From positions 1-64,000 of the forward strand of contig JAUMZQ010000011.1 in the NCBI GenBank assembly GCA_030528055.1: DNA of 64,000 nucleotides, read 5' to 3'. Below are positions 9,195-18,141 of the stretch, piece after piece (the first letter of the stretch is position 1; every line of letters starts with the position of its first letter). Source of the DNA: Streptococcus sp. GTDB taxonomy: Bacteria; Bacillota; Bacilli; Lactobacillales; Streptococcaceae. A program made the translations under genes and the position numbers. The notes below the pieces were generated by a model that was not told the origin of the DNA, ran no database searches, and saw only the letters and a list, made by a program, of their open reading frames with translations.

Positions 9195-10862
9195 TTAACG
9201 TACTTCCATCACAATTGGCAAAACGGCTGGACGACGTTTTGTTTGTTCAAAAAGATATTTGGCAAGATTATCACGAACAGAACTTTTTAGTTCTCCCCAA
9301 TCGAAACTGTCTTGTGATAGATAATCTTCTACTGTTCGATTAATTAATTCTGAACTTTCTCGTAAAATGTCGCGACTTTTTTTAACGTATACAAAACCAC
9401 GAGTATGTACTTTTGCTTTTGATATTATCTTCTTTTCTCGACGATTGACTGTTATAGCTACGATAAATATTCCATCTTCTGATAAAACCTTTCGATCACG
9501 AAGAACAATATTTCCTACATCACCAATAGCATTTCCATCAATCATAATGTCTCCTGCTGGTACAGCTCCTGCCGGAAGAAAATCGTTTTTATCATACTCC
9601 ATAATGCTACCACGTTTTGGAATAAAGATAGTTTCAGGCAACATGCCGACTTCCATAGCTACTTTAGCGTGTGCATCTAATTCTCTATACTCCCCTTGAA
9701 TAGGGAACAAAAATTTAGGTCTAATCAGATTGAGCATTAGCTGTAAATCACGAGCATTCCCATGACCAGATACTCGCAAGTGCTGTGTAATCAGTTTAAC
9801 AACTCCACCTGCTTGGTAAATCATGTTTTCAACACGGGCAACAACTGCTTCTTTTGCAATAGATGGTGTCGTCACAATATACACCAAGTCTCCCTCTTTG
9901 ATTTCAACATAACGATGGCGACCAATGGACATCTTACGCAACCCATTGATGGGTTCCCCCATTCTTCCTGTCTCCAAAATTATTAACTCATGATCCTCAA
10001 ATTTGGACATTTCTTTGGGTTTAATAAGGAGACGTTCATCTACAAGCGAAAGTTTTTTAAGACGAATAGCCGTACGGACAATATTCTCAACATCAAAACC
10101 TGTTAAGACAACGCGTCGGCCTGTTTCTGCTGCTGCATCAAAAACTTGTTGAATTCGTGAAAGATTGCTCGCTACAGCTGCAACAATCACACGTCCTTCC
10201 CAGTCAACAATCGTATCTTCGATTTCTTTTCCGACTTCACTCTCGCTTGCAACTTGGACGGTACTATCTGCATTTGTAGAGTCACTAAGAAGTGCTAAAA
10301 CTCCATCTTTCCCAATTTCTGCTAGGCGACCAAAGTCTGTCGCATACGATTCACTGGCTGATTGGTCGAACTTGAAATCTCCTGTATAAACAATACTACC
10401 TTGTTTCGTCTTGATTACAACTCCTAAACTTTCGGGAATTGAGTGGGTTGTACGAAAGAACGATACAACTGTTTTCCCAAATTCAATTTCAGTATTTTCA
10501 TCAATCACATGAAAATCATTAAATTTTTTAACTGTATCGTGGTTTTTGACAAATAGCTTCGCTAATTCAATTGTTAATTCGGAACCAAAAACTGGTACTT
10601 TAGCTTCAGCCAAAAGATAGGGAAGTGCACCAATTGCATCAGCATGTCCATGTGTAAGAAATACACCAGTGATTCGATCTTTATTCTCGAATAAATAGTC
10701 CATATTAGGGATAACAATATCTACCCCCAATTGTTCATTATCAGGATATTTCAATCCAACATCCAATACAAAAATGGAATCATCCACTTCAACAACGTAG
10801 AGATTTTTCCCATTTTCTCTCACGCCTCCTAAAGCAATCAATTTGATATTGCTCTTACTCAT
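9195..10862 (-). CDS. rnjB: Ribonuclease J2
   Basis: Metallo-beta-lactamase/beta-CASP ribonuclease of 555 residues that works in mRNA decay. The metal motif reads HGHADAIG near residue 71, so the final His of HxHxDH is Ala. This loss is typical of the J2 subunit, which supports RNase J1 in a mixed complex rather than being a strong nuclease alone (family knowledge). The beta-CASP region follows, with the HLRVSGHGN motif near 362, and the C-terminal dimer domain ends in RRPAVLPIVMEV. The ATG is preceded by AAAGGAG. J1 itself is not in the window. Confidence 0.88.
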   Translation of the reverse strand: MSKSNIKLIALGGVRENGKNLYVVEVDDSIFVLDVGLKYPDNEQLGVDIVIPNMDYLFENKDRITGVFLTHGHADAIGALPYLLAEAKVPVFGSELTIELAKLFVKNHDTVKKFNDFHVIDENTEIEFGKTVVSFFRTTHSIPESLGVVIKTKQGSIVYTGDFKFDQSASESYATDFGRLAEIGKDGVLALLSDSTNADSTVQVASESEVGKEIEDTIVDWEGRVIVAAVASNLSRIQQVFDAAAETGRRVVLTGFDVENIVRTAIRLKKLSLVDERLLIKPKEMSKFEDHELIILETGRMGEPINGLRKMSIGRHRYVEIKEGDLVYIVTTPSIAKEAVVARVENMIYQAGGVVKLITQHLRVSGHGNARDLQLMLNLIRPKFLFPIQGEYRELDAHAKVAMEVGMLPETIFIPKRGSIMEYDKNDFLPAGAVPAGDIMIDGNAIGDVGNIVLRDRKVLSEDGIFIVAITVNRREKKIISKAKVHTRGFVYVKKSRDILRESSELINRTVEDYLSQDSFDWGELKSSVRDNLAKYLFEQTKRRPAVLPIVMEVR

Positions 10863-11186
10863 TATTACTCCTTTACCTTAAATGTTGACTTTACAACAAG
10901 TCTTATATTTTATTACTAACGGTCCTTGGAAAACCAAGTCGAATTACAGTCTTACAGACATAGTCTGCCTATCTTAGACATTATAGCATTTTTTCATGAT
11001 TTTTTCAAAATAAAGAAAGAGAAGCCCTCACCCATCAAAAAACAAAAGCGCCCCTAGTCTCACTGACTAGGGGGCTATTATCGAATTTTTTGAAACCTAT
11101 ACTATTTATTTTTTGAGAAAATAGACTAGATTCAAATACCAGAATAATAATCATTTGGTATTAAGTTTATAGAAACAAAGAAATTG
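10863..11186. other. Gene-free stretch between the sugar operon and rnjB
   Basis: 324 bases. They hold the rnjB upstream region and a hairpin terminator (11037-11074) for the sugar operon. No further gene, RNA or clear regulatory site was seen. Confidence 0.6.
11037..11074 (-). terminator. Terminator, left copy of a flanking hairpin repeat
   Basis: On the minus strand CCCCTAGTC and GACTAGGGG form a strong stem followed by GCGCTTTTGTTTTTT. It would end the sugar operon, whose last stop is at 11187. The same sequence, with two or three changes, recurs at 19140-19178, so near-identical hairpins in the same orientation flank the sugar locus. Confidence 0.8.
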
Positions 11187-11930
11187 TTAATTCATTTGTT
11201 GAAGCAAACTATCAATATCTTTTAGCAATTCTTTCTCTGTACAAGGATACTCTAATGCTAGATAACGAACCTTAGAGAATCGACGAATTAGACTAATTAT
11301 GTCAATTTCTCCCTCAAAAAGCGTTGTCAAAAATAGCTCCTTCTCCAATTTTTTATAATTTTTACAATGCAAATAATCAGTGTAGGCTTCTAAACTAGTG
11401 ATTGCTTTCTCTGTTTCTTCATCAACAAAACTCCAATTTGCTGTATCAAAAACAAAATCAATTGGAATAGCCCTATCTTTACATTCTTTCATTATTTCTA
11501 AACAATTCAAGATACGTGCATTCTGAGTGTCTTGATTGTTCTCAACTTTAATAGGTTTAAATTCTTTGATAGTTTCTTTTAAAGTATTCCATGTGGTTTC
11601 CGAGATATTTTTTGCACTTCCAGTATTCATCTTAATGAAAGCTACCTTCAAAATATTTGATTCCTCATAAAAGACATTTAATTGAGAATTTATCAAGCCA
11701 TCTACAAATAAATCTTCATTAATGCTATAAAACAATTCCAAGTGCAACTTGTCCGCCTGATGTCTAATATCTTGTAGCTCAGTCCTGATATCAGTTAATA
11801 ATTCTCTTCGAATTTCGATTTTCTTTAGTCCTAATTCACTAACTGTTCTTAAAATATCTACTTGTTTCTTTCCTTTATCAAAATAGTGTTTAAAAACAAT
11901 AGTATTAATTATAATATCTTCTTTTTTCAA
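11187..11930 (-). CDS. Sugar-phosphate isomerase/epimerase-like TIM-barrel protein
   Basis: Cytosolic protein of 247 residues, resembling the xylose-isomerase-like TIM-barrel superfamily of sugar isomerases and epimerases. Candidate metal ligands in order: Glu in KVENNQ near 128, Asp in FDTAN near 160, His in LHCKN near 188 and Glu in ALEYPC near 227. This is the usual E-D-H-E arrangement. It is the last gene of the operon and overlaps the kinase by four bases (ATGA), so it probably acts on the kinase's substrate or product. The exact sugar cannot be read from the sequence. Confidence 0.7.
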   Translation of the reverse strand: MKKEDIIINTIVFKHYFDKGKKQVDILRTVSELGLKKIEIRRELLTDIRTELQDIRHQADKLHLELFYSINEDLFVDGLINSQLNVFYEESNILKVAFIKMNTGSAKNISETTWNTLKETIKEFKPIKVENNQDTQNARILNCLEIMKECKDRAIPIDFVFDTANWSFVDEETEKAITSLEAYTDYLHCKNYKKLEKELFLTTLFEGEIDIISLIRRFSKVRYLALEYPCTEKELLKDIDSLLQQMN

Positions 11931-13459
11931 ATTGATTTTTTCTCCAACTCTAATTTTAGTTTATGAACTGAATCTAGAGCATCACCTAATACAGATAAAC
12001 TATGTTTATATGTCTGAAACTTTATTTCATAAATTTCATTTTCTTTTGTGGATGGAATAAATCTGTCTTTCACTCGTACCATCTCAGAAATACAATGCTC
12101 TAAACTTAGTTGATCTAAAGACTGTCGACATAAAATCGCTCCGCCTATACCGCCCAATTCCGTTCCTTCTACTATCTCAACTGGAATATTGATAATATCT
12201 GCAAACATCTGCATCCAAGCCGTTGAGTTGGCTGCTCCACCCGAAATTCTTAATGCATTTGGTTTGCGTCCCAACGTTTCCAGCAATTTTTCAATATGTT
12301 GTTTATGTGCAAAGGCAATTCCCTCATAGACTGCTCGAAGCATTTCTGATTTTGTAGTAGTTGTTGTCAATCCTAAAAAACAGGCATCAGCAGATTGTCC
12401 AATATTATTTCCATACAAAAATGGATAGAAAAGGACTTTTGAAAATGTTGCATTCGTGTGTTCTAAAAATTCTTCTAAGACAGTATAGATATCCACATTA
12501 TCAGGTAAATTGTTTATTTCCTCTGACATAAGTGCTTTTATCATAATGGATAAGTTCCCAGCAGATGTGGGGCTACTACCTTCGACTAAAATAGTACCAT
12601 TCGGAAAATAAGAGTTCATTTGACCACTGGAAAGGGAAGCAAAGGTCTTACTAGGATAGGTATTAATATTCCATGTTCCAGCGATAACACTAAATAAGCT
12701 ATCATCAAAAACACCGGAGCCAATAGCACAAGCATCAATATCAAACAAACCTGCCACTACTGGAGTTCCAACTCGCAATCCTGTATTTCTGGCTACTTCT
12801 TCTGTTATATTTCCAACGATATCAGAACTTGACACCAATTCTGGTAGCGAATCCCACATTTCTGAAATTTCAAAGAAATCTAAAACTTCTTTATCATACT
12901 TCCCGGTCTGCAGGTTAACCCAATGATTTCCTGAAGCATCTGTATATTCTTGGTTCACAGTATTTGTTAACTTGAATCTAATATAATCTTTTGCGGACAA
13001 AATAGATCCGATTTTATCGTATACTTCTTTCGCATTCTGTTTCAACCAATACAATAAAACCGGACTCTGTACACCAACGATATGTTGGTGTGTTTTTCCC
13101 CAAATTTTATCTACTTTAGCTTCAAAATTGCGAGCCACCTCAATCGCACGACTATCGGTTGAGAGAATCCCATTTTGGAACTCTTTCTTCTCTTTATCAA
13201 GAACATAAAGTCCTTTTCCATGACCTATGCAAGTCACTGCGGCAATATCCTCAACGGAAACTTTAGATTTTACAATAACATCTCTAATTGATTTTTCTAT
13301 GGCAGCCCAAGTTTCTTGAAGATTTACTTCTCTAAATCCTAATTTTTCTTCAATTGCCAATGTTTCAAATGAAGAAACAGCAATCTGCTCTCCTATTTCT
13401 GAAATAATGATTGATTTTGTATTTGTTCCACCATAATCAATACTTAAAAAATACCTCAT
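11927..13459 (-). CDS. FGGY-family sugar kinase, L-xylulokinase-like
   Basis: ATP-dependent carbohydrate kinase of 510 residues. The N-terminal phosphate motif DYGGTNTKS is at residues 8-16. GHGKGLYVLDKE near 83, LSTDSRA near 104 and the C-terminal RISGGAANSTAWMQMFADI near 400 follow the pattern I recall for LyxK-type L-xylulose kinases. Substrate assignment is inference. In this operon it would phosphorylate a sugar that entered unphosphorylated, because the permease upstream has no EIIA or EIIB partner here. It is followed with a four-base overlap by the isomerase gene. Confidence 0.8.
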   Translation of the reverse strand: MRYFLSIDYGGTNTKSIIISEIGEQIAVSSFETLAIEEKLGFREVNLQETWAAIEKSIRDVIVKSKVSVEDIAAVTCIGHGKGLYVLDKEKKEFQNGILSTDSRAIEVARNFEAKVDKIWGKTHQHIVGVQSPVLLYWLKQNAKEVYDKIGSILSAKDYIRFKLTNTVNQEYTDASGNHWVNLQTGKYDKEVLDFFEISEMWDSLPELVSSSDIVGNITEEVARNTGLRVGTPVVAGLFDIDACAIGSGVFDDSLFSVIAGTWNINTYPSKTFASLSSGQMNSYFPNGTILVEGSSPTSAGNLSIMIKALMSEEINNLPDNVDIYTVLEEFLEHTNATFSKVLFYPFLYGNNIGQSADACFLGLTTTTTKSEMLRAVYEGIAFAHKQHIEKLLETLGRKPNALRISGGAANSTAWMQMFADIINIPVEIVEGTELGGIGGAILCRQSLDQLSLEHCISEMVRVKDRFIPSTKENEIYEIKFQTYKHSLSVLGDALDSVHKLKLELEKKSI

Positions 13460-13531
13460 GTTCCCTCCTTCATATAATAAACTAGGTACAAGATTATTTC
13501 TCGTACCTAATTTTTAAATAAGATTACTTTA

Positions 13532-14518
13532 TCAATAAAGGTTTAAATCTTTTGTGACAGGATCAATGGCTTCACGATTGGCTTTGATATGCTCAGGTTT
13601 GAAATAAACTCTCTCAGCATTATTGTACAAGACATCTTCCAATTCTTCCTGTGTGAAAATTCCTGTAGCCTCTAGCCATGTAGATAATTCTTCATAAGTA
13701 TTAAATGTTGCAGACCATGGAGAATCTGTCCCCCAAAGCAACCGTTTAGCACCTAGAACTTCTTTAGCAATTCTAACATTTTTCTCTGATTTAGGGAATG
13801 GAAATTCATCTGGTCTATCAATATCTTGAATGGCAGATAAATCAGTATAAATATTTGGATAATCTTTCCATTGTGACAATGCCGCTCTTAATAAATTTGG
13901 ATAATCTGCATGTGGGAAGGACAAATGACAAACCACAAAATCAAGAGTTGGATAAGCCTTAGCCAATACAGGAAAGGCTTCTGGTTGGTAAGAAATTTGA
14001 TCGAAATTACCATAATCAACTGTCACAACAAAACCAGGGTAATTTGCAAGATAATGTAAAATTCGACCAACTTGTGGACTTGCATCCAATCTAAATGGTG
14101 TGTGTCCATGATAACCGTGCAAACCGCCACCTTGACTGATTTCAAACTTAATAGCTCTAAATCCTAAAACTTCTACATAACGTTTAACAATTTCATGGGC
14201 ATTTTCAGCAAAGGGATCAACAGAAAATGCACCTGTGAAGCGTTCTGGATAGCGTTTTATGGAAAGATAGGTATAGTAATTTTGATAACCATTCAAGCTT
14301 CCTTGTAAAATCACTGCTTTTTCAACACCATGTTCATCCATCATTTTAATGAAAGATTCTGCAGTAAAATCAGTGTCACCATAACCATCTGGAATAAGTT
14401 TTAAAAGCTCCCCATCATCCCAAATTGTATAGCCATTCCCCAACGGACTCATACGGCCTTTTGCATTATAACCAGCAACTGTTTGTACAATATGTGCATG
14501 TGCATCAATTTTTTTCAT
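13532..14518 (-). CDS. Amidohydrolase-2 family hydrolase, possible sugar lactonase
   Basis: Metal-dependent TIM-barrel hydrolase of 328 residues (amidohydrolase-related, COG3618-like). The N-terminal DAHAHI motif, a later VCHLSFPHADYP segment near 197 and GTDSPW near 267 fit the metal and catalytic residues of this family. Members cleave lactones, amides or decarboxylate acids. Beside a dehydrogenase, a kinase and an isomerase, a lactonase role is the simplest guess. The ATG is preceded by AAGGAG. It lies 23 bases after the permease gene in the same operon. Confidence 0.72.
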   Translation of the reverse strand: MKKIDAHAHIVQTVAGYNAKGRMSPLGNGYTIWDDGELLKLIPDGYGDTDFTAESFIKMMDEHGVEKAVILQGSLNGYQNYYTYLSIKRYPERFTGAFSVDPFAENAHEIVKRYVEVLGFRAIKFEISQGGGLHGYHGHTPFRLDASPQVGRILHYLANYPGFVVTVDYGNFDQISYQPEAFPVLAKAYPTLDFVVCHLSFPHADYPNLLRAALSQWKDYPNIYTDLSAIQDIDRPDEFPFPKSEKNVRIAKEVLGAKRLLWGTDSPWSATFNTYEELSTWLEATGIFTQEELEDVLYNNAERVYFKPEHIKANREAIDPVTKDLNLY

Positions 14519-14541
14519 GAGAAAACTCCTTTTTTTATATT

Positions 14542-15993
14542 TTAATCTTCACCGATAATAATTTTTTCTGTACTTCCATCAAATCCACTATTTTTATCAG
14601 CCATCATTTTAAGATAAGCATAAATGGAATCGCGTCGAGTTCTTAAAAATACTAACGAAGCAAGGTAAACTATTATTGTAATACCAATATATATTGGATT
14701 GCCAGATACCCAAGCTGCAAAAACTAAAGCCGTCAATGGATGTGCCAACAGATTAAAGCTAATAATCAAAGCAACACCAGCTGGTAAAATCGAACCATAT
14801 GCTTGAACTGCATTAGTATAGATAGGTGCGAGGTAACTAGCCGCATACAATCCTATTGAAAACCAAATGATTCCATTTAATATTGTTTTTAAAATATTTC
14901 CTTTTGTAATCGCAACCATCGCTTCAATCATAAATGGAATGGCTATTAAGTCAACTACGGGAAGCGATCTATTCCCCGGTAAAATCAAAGCAATAACGAC
15001 CATGATTGGAACTAGAATTAAACCAGAAATGATTGTAGCTGGCTCACCAAAACCAACACCATCATCAACAGCAATAAACCAACGTTTTTTATCATTTATG
15101 ATATCTGATGATTCATTATCTTTTTTCTTATTTTTTTCAACAGCTTCAGCCAACGGAGCGAAAGCGCTTGCAAATACTCCCGTAATTAAAGGAAAGACAG
15201 TCATAACGGCAGACAAAGCCACTGCAAAACTAAAGATTCCACCCCAAACTTCTAAGCTACCTAGCTGTTTGATACTACCTAAAATCCCAATGATAAGTCC
15301 TAAGATAAAACCAAGTGTTGTCGGCTCACCAAATATTCCAAGTTTGGTTTTCATGGATTCGGGATTTAATTTCACCTTGTTTAATCCCATCAAATTCCAC
15401 AGTGGATCCAGTACCAAGGCCGGAATAATTGTTTCAATATTATGAATGGAATTAATCGTTGCATTTTTGACACCATAGTATTCCGCCCAACGATCTGCCA
15501 ACACCTCTGACCAGACCAAGGAATATAGCAAAACAAAAACCATAAATGCAAATGACAATATAAAGTTATTAGTGACTTGATAAGCTAATGCTCCCCAAAG
15601 CATATAACCATGGTTATTCCATAGATTTGCTGGTGTAAAGACACGTGTAATCCCAACTAGGAATAAGATTAATTCAATCACTAATCCAAAAACAAAGAAT
15701 GATAAACCGATTGTTGAAGAAAAGGACATCAAGGAACCTGTCTGCCAACCAATATCAACAATTGGTAGATTGAGTCCTGTAGATTCTACCATCTGCTTAA
15801 TGTACTTCGTCACAAGGGGAGAAAATTCGGAAATAATCCAACCAAAACCAGTCAGACCAACCCCAGCACGAAGAGCGCTGAAGAACGCTCTTCTAGGATT
15901 AACCCTCAAACATAAACTAACAATGAAAATCATCAAAGGTACTATCGTATTTGCTCCAAAATAGGAGAAAAAATTATGTAAAGCTTCAAACAT
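14542..15993 (-). CDS. GatC-type permease (PTS galactitol EIIC family), no EIIA/EIIB nearby
   Basis: Polytopic membrane protein of 483 residues with about ten or more hydrophobic segments. It resembles the EIIC component of galactitol-type PTS systems: the start FGANTIVPLMIFIVSLCLRV, the VGLTGFGWII segment near 45 and GDPTT-like GEPTTLGF near 222 follow that pattern. A normal PTS also needs EIIA and EIIB, and none is encoded in this locus or elsewhere in the window. It may borrow them from a distant operon, or work as a PTS-independent permease feeding the FGGY kinase. It lies between the dehydrogenase and amidohydrolase genes. Confidence 0.8.
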   Translation of the reverse strand: MFEALHNFFSYFGANTIVPLMIFIVSLCLRVNPRRAFFSALRAGVGLTGFGWIISEFSPLVTKYIKQMVESTGLNLPIVDIGWQTGSLMSFSSTIGLSFFVFGLVIELILFLVGITRVFTPANLWNNHGYMLWGALAYQVTNNFILSFAFMVFVLLYSLVWSEVLADRWAEYYGVKNATINSIHNIETIIPALVLDPLWNLMGLNKVKLNPESMKTKLGIFGEPTTLGFILGLIIGILGSIKQLGSLEVWGGIFSFAVALSAVMTVFPLITGVFASAFAPLAEAVEKNKKKDNESSDIINDKKRWFIAVDDGVGFGEPATIISGLILVPIMVVIALILPGNRSLPVVDLIAIPFMIEAMVAITKGNILKTILNGIIWFSIGLYAASYLAPIYTNAVQAYGSILPAGVALIISFNLLAHPLTALVFAAWVSGNPIYIGITIIVYLASLVFLRTRRDSIYAYLKMMADKNSGFDGSTEKIIIGED

Positions 15994-16007
15994 ATCTCTC
16001 GTCCATT

Positions 16008-16961
16008 CTATTTATTTACTACATTTCTAGGTTCACCATTATAAAAAGCAATAATATTTTCTGCCGCCTCCTCTGCCAAGGTCCTTCTTCCTTCAATAGT
16101 TCCTGTTCCGGCATGAGGAGCCATAATAACATTATCTAATTTACGAAGTTCTTCTGAAATGTCGGGTTCAAATTCAAATACATCTAAGCCAGCACCAGCA
16201 ATTTCACCATTTTTTAGAGCTTCAATCAAATCATGCTCAGATACAATCGGACCTCTAGCAGCATTTACTAAGTAGCTTCTATTTTTCATTTTTTTGAAAG
16301 ATTCTTTATTAAATTTATGCTTGGTTGATGGCAACAATGGAGCATGAATGGTTAATACATCTGAAATTTCCAACAGCTCATCAAATTCTACATAAGTGAA
16401 GCCCAGTTCCTTTTCTTTTTCTTCTGGAAGTCTAAATACGTCATTGTAATATACAGTCATTCCAAATGCTTGCCCAAGTTTTGCCACTGTACTACCAATT
16501 CGACCAATGCCGTATACACCAAGATTTGCTCCCTCTAAAGTTAATCCCTGATACCTTTGTTCACTAGGATCAATCCAGTTACCTGTTCTTACAACCTTAT
16601 CATAAAAAGCAAGACGCTTAGCAGCCGCTAAAATGAGGGTGAAAGTCATTTCAGCAGTCGGCACACGAACAGCTTGAGGCGAGTTAGATACAACGATTCC
16701 TTTTTCTTTTGCATAGGCGATATCAACATGGTCAAAACCTACTGCGTTTAAAGAAATAATCTCTAGGTTTTTACCTGCATCGATCATTTCTTTATCCCCT
16801 TTTTGTCCCATCAATAACCAACCATCAAATTTTTCTAAATTTTCAAGGACATATTCACGTGAAAAAGGCGTTTCTGAGTAGGTGACATCAAATTCTTCAA
16901 ACAACTTCTTCAGTCCATCTTTAGGAACAATACCTGTTACCAATATTTTTTTCTTTGTCAT
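16008..16961 (-). CDS. NAD(P)-dependent 2-hydroxyacid dehydrogenase
   Basis: D-isomer-specific 2-hydroxyacid dehydrogenase of 317 residues. The nucleotide-binding loop GIGRIGS is near 150. Catalytic residues are visible as Arg in NAARGP near 233, Glu in VFEFEP near 261 and His in APHAGTG near 281. Relatives reduce 2-keto acids such as glyoxylate, hydroxypyruvate or 2-ketogluconate. In this operon it may interconvert a sugar acid and its 2-keto form. One base separates it from the upstream propeller-like gene. Confidence 0.85.
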   Translation of the reverse strand: MTKKKILVTGIVPKDGLKKLFEEFDVTYSETPFSREYVLENLEKFDGWLLMGQKGDKEMIDAGKNLEIISLNAVGFDHVDIAYAKEKGIVVSNSPQAVRVPTAEMTFTLILAAAKRLAFYDKVVRTGNWIDPSEQRYQGLTLEGANLGVYGIGRIGSTVAKLGQAFGMTVYYNDVFRLPEEKEKELGFTYVEFDELLEISDVLTIHAPLLPSTKHKFNKESFKKMKNRSYLVNAARGPIVSEHDLIEALKNGEIAGAGLDVFEFEPDISEELRKLDNVIMAPHAGTGTIEGRRTLAEEAAENIIAFYNGEPRNVVNK

Positions 16962-16962
16962 C

Positions 16963-17985
16963 TTATTTTCCTTTCAACCTATATAGCTTCACTTCATTTC
17001 TTCCATTGTTGGCAGAAAAGATAAATGCTTCATTATTTTTTTCAAAAGCTAAACAATTACTAGATGCTGAATCTGCATCAATTAAATACTCAACAATTTT
17101 TGAGTTTTCTTGCGTCAATGCTATTAAATTGGCCTTACCAGAACGCCAACCAAATATGTATAGAGGTTTCCCTAATAATTCTCCTGACCAGATAGAATGA
17201 CCGAAAGGAGTTGCTTCAGGATAGCTAAACAATTCTTTACTAAAATCTTCTGATAAAATTCTTAATCTATCCCCGTGAAAACCTTGAATAATCATGTTTT
17301 CTTTTTTCCCATCACTATTAATATCTATTTGAGTAATATCACTAGTTTCTTCATTAAACAATAGTTCTAACTCCCAATTCCTAGAAGTTGTATAATCTGG
17401 ATAATACAGTTTGAAAATCCCTTCAACTGCTGTAATTAAAGAATAACCTTCTGATTTCACTTCATAGTAGCCATGATTTTTTAACAATCTTAACGGCAAT
17501 GGTTTTAAGTCTTCTATCCACAGATTTCCATAATTAAAGACTCCAGTAAATATCTTACCTTTATCTGACCAATCCTCAACGTATTCCTTAGAATTAGCAA
17601 TGGTACAACCAACAAATAGATATTCTTCGTTTTGAGTTTTTATTAGATCAAAACGGTGCAAATAAGGGAAATTCATTAATTTTTCTATTTCCCATCGTCC
17701 ATCACAGAACTTACCATAAACAATCTGGCAGGCCTTTGCATTAAATCCCGGATAAAAACGTTGAGTTGCTAGAAAATCCATAGTTCCAGGAATTTGAACA
17801 ATACTCATGGTACCTCCAACTTCTTCCCAAACTGTTGTACGCTTCATATTCTTATTCAAATCATAGGCATAACAAGCATCCTCCGTTTCTGATGCAACCA
17901 ATAAATAGTCCCATTCCTCAGAATTTAATCTAGATACTGCATAGCAAGAATTTAACTTATCATTTAAAATTACTTCTATATTCAA
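16963..17985 (-). CDS. Unrecognised protein, beta-propeller-like (FG-GAP/VCBS features)
   Basis: 340 residues, no signal peptide and no membrane segment, so probably cytosolic. I do not recognise the family. It is made of short repeated beta-strand-like stretches with many aromatic residues, and DINSDGKKE near residue 238 resembles the calcium-binding loop of FG-GAP/VCBS repeats. A similar fold occurs in some sugar-processing lyases, which is only a loose analogy. It is the first gene of the operon, right behind the promoter and the LacI-side control region, so it is probably needed for the pathway. Function unknown. Confidence 0.5.
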   Translation of the reverse strand: MNIEVILNDKLNSCYAVSRLNSEEWDYLLVASETEDACYAYDLNKNMKRTTVWEEVGGTMSIVQIPGTMDFLATQRFYPGFNAKACQIVYGKFCDGRWEIEKLMNFPYLHRFDLIKTQNEEYLFVGCTIANSKEYVEDWSDKGKIFTGVFNYGNLWIEDLKPLPLRLLKNHGYYEVKSEGYSLITAVEGIFKLYYPDYTTSRNWELELLFNEETSDITQIDINSDGKKENMIIQGFHGDRLRILSEDFSKELFSYPEATPFGHSIWSGELLGKPLYIFGWRSGKANLIALTQENSKIVEYLIDADSASSNCLAFEKNNEAFIFSANNGRNEVKLYRLKGK

Positions 17986-18003
17986 CTTTCACACCCTTTC
18001 TTC

Positions 18004-18024
18004 TTGGTTAACCGCTTCACTAAG
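18004..18024. promoter_or_regulatory. Candidate LacI-type operator
   Basis: TTGGTTAACCGCTTCACTAAG includes the palindrome GGTTAACC and a central CG as in LacI-family operators. It lies downstream of the operon promoter, where a bound repressor would block transcription. Symmetry is imperfect. Confidence 0.35.
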
Positions 18025-18049
18025 TATGTACAAACTTATATTCAATATA

Positions 18050-18084
18050 GTATACTATTTTTTTTAAAAAAGCAAGCGTTTTCA
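18050..18084 (-). promoter_or_regulatory. Sugar-operon promoter with a cre site
   Basis: On the minus strand TTGCTT is followed after about 16 bases by TATACT, driving the operon that starts at 17985. AGCAAGCGTTTTCA (18071-18084) matches 12 of 14 positions of the catabolite-response element consensus and overlaps the -35 region, so CcpA would be expected to repress the operon when preferred sugars are present. Confidence 0.6.
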
Positions 18085-18141
18085 AAAAAATAATGTTATA
18101 TAATGTTATAATACAAGTATTGATTGTATGGAGGAGAACTT

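Noticed and set aside
14867..15445. 192-codon ORF on the plus strand
   Set aside because: Antisense to the permease gene; its hydrophobic and Ile/Ser/Pro-rich make-up follows from the opposite strand.
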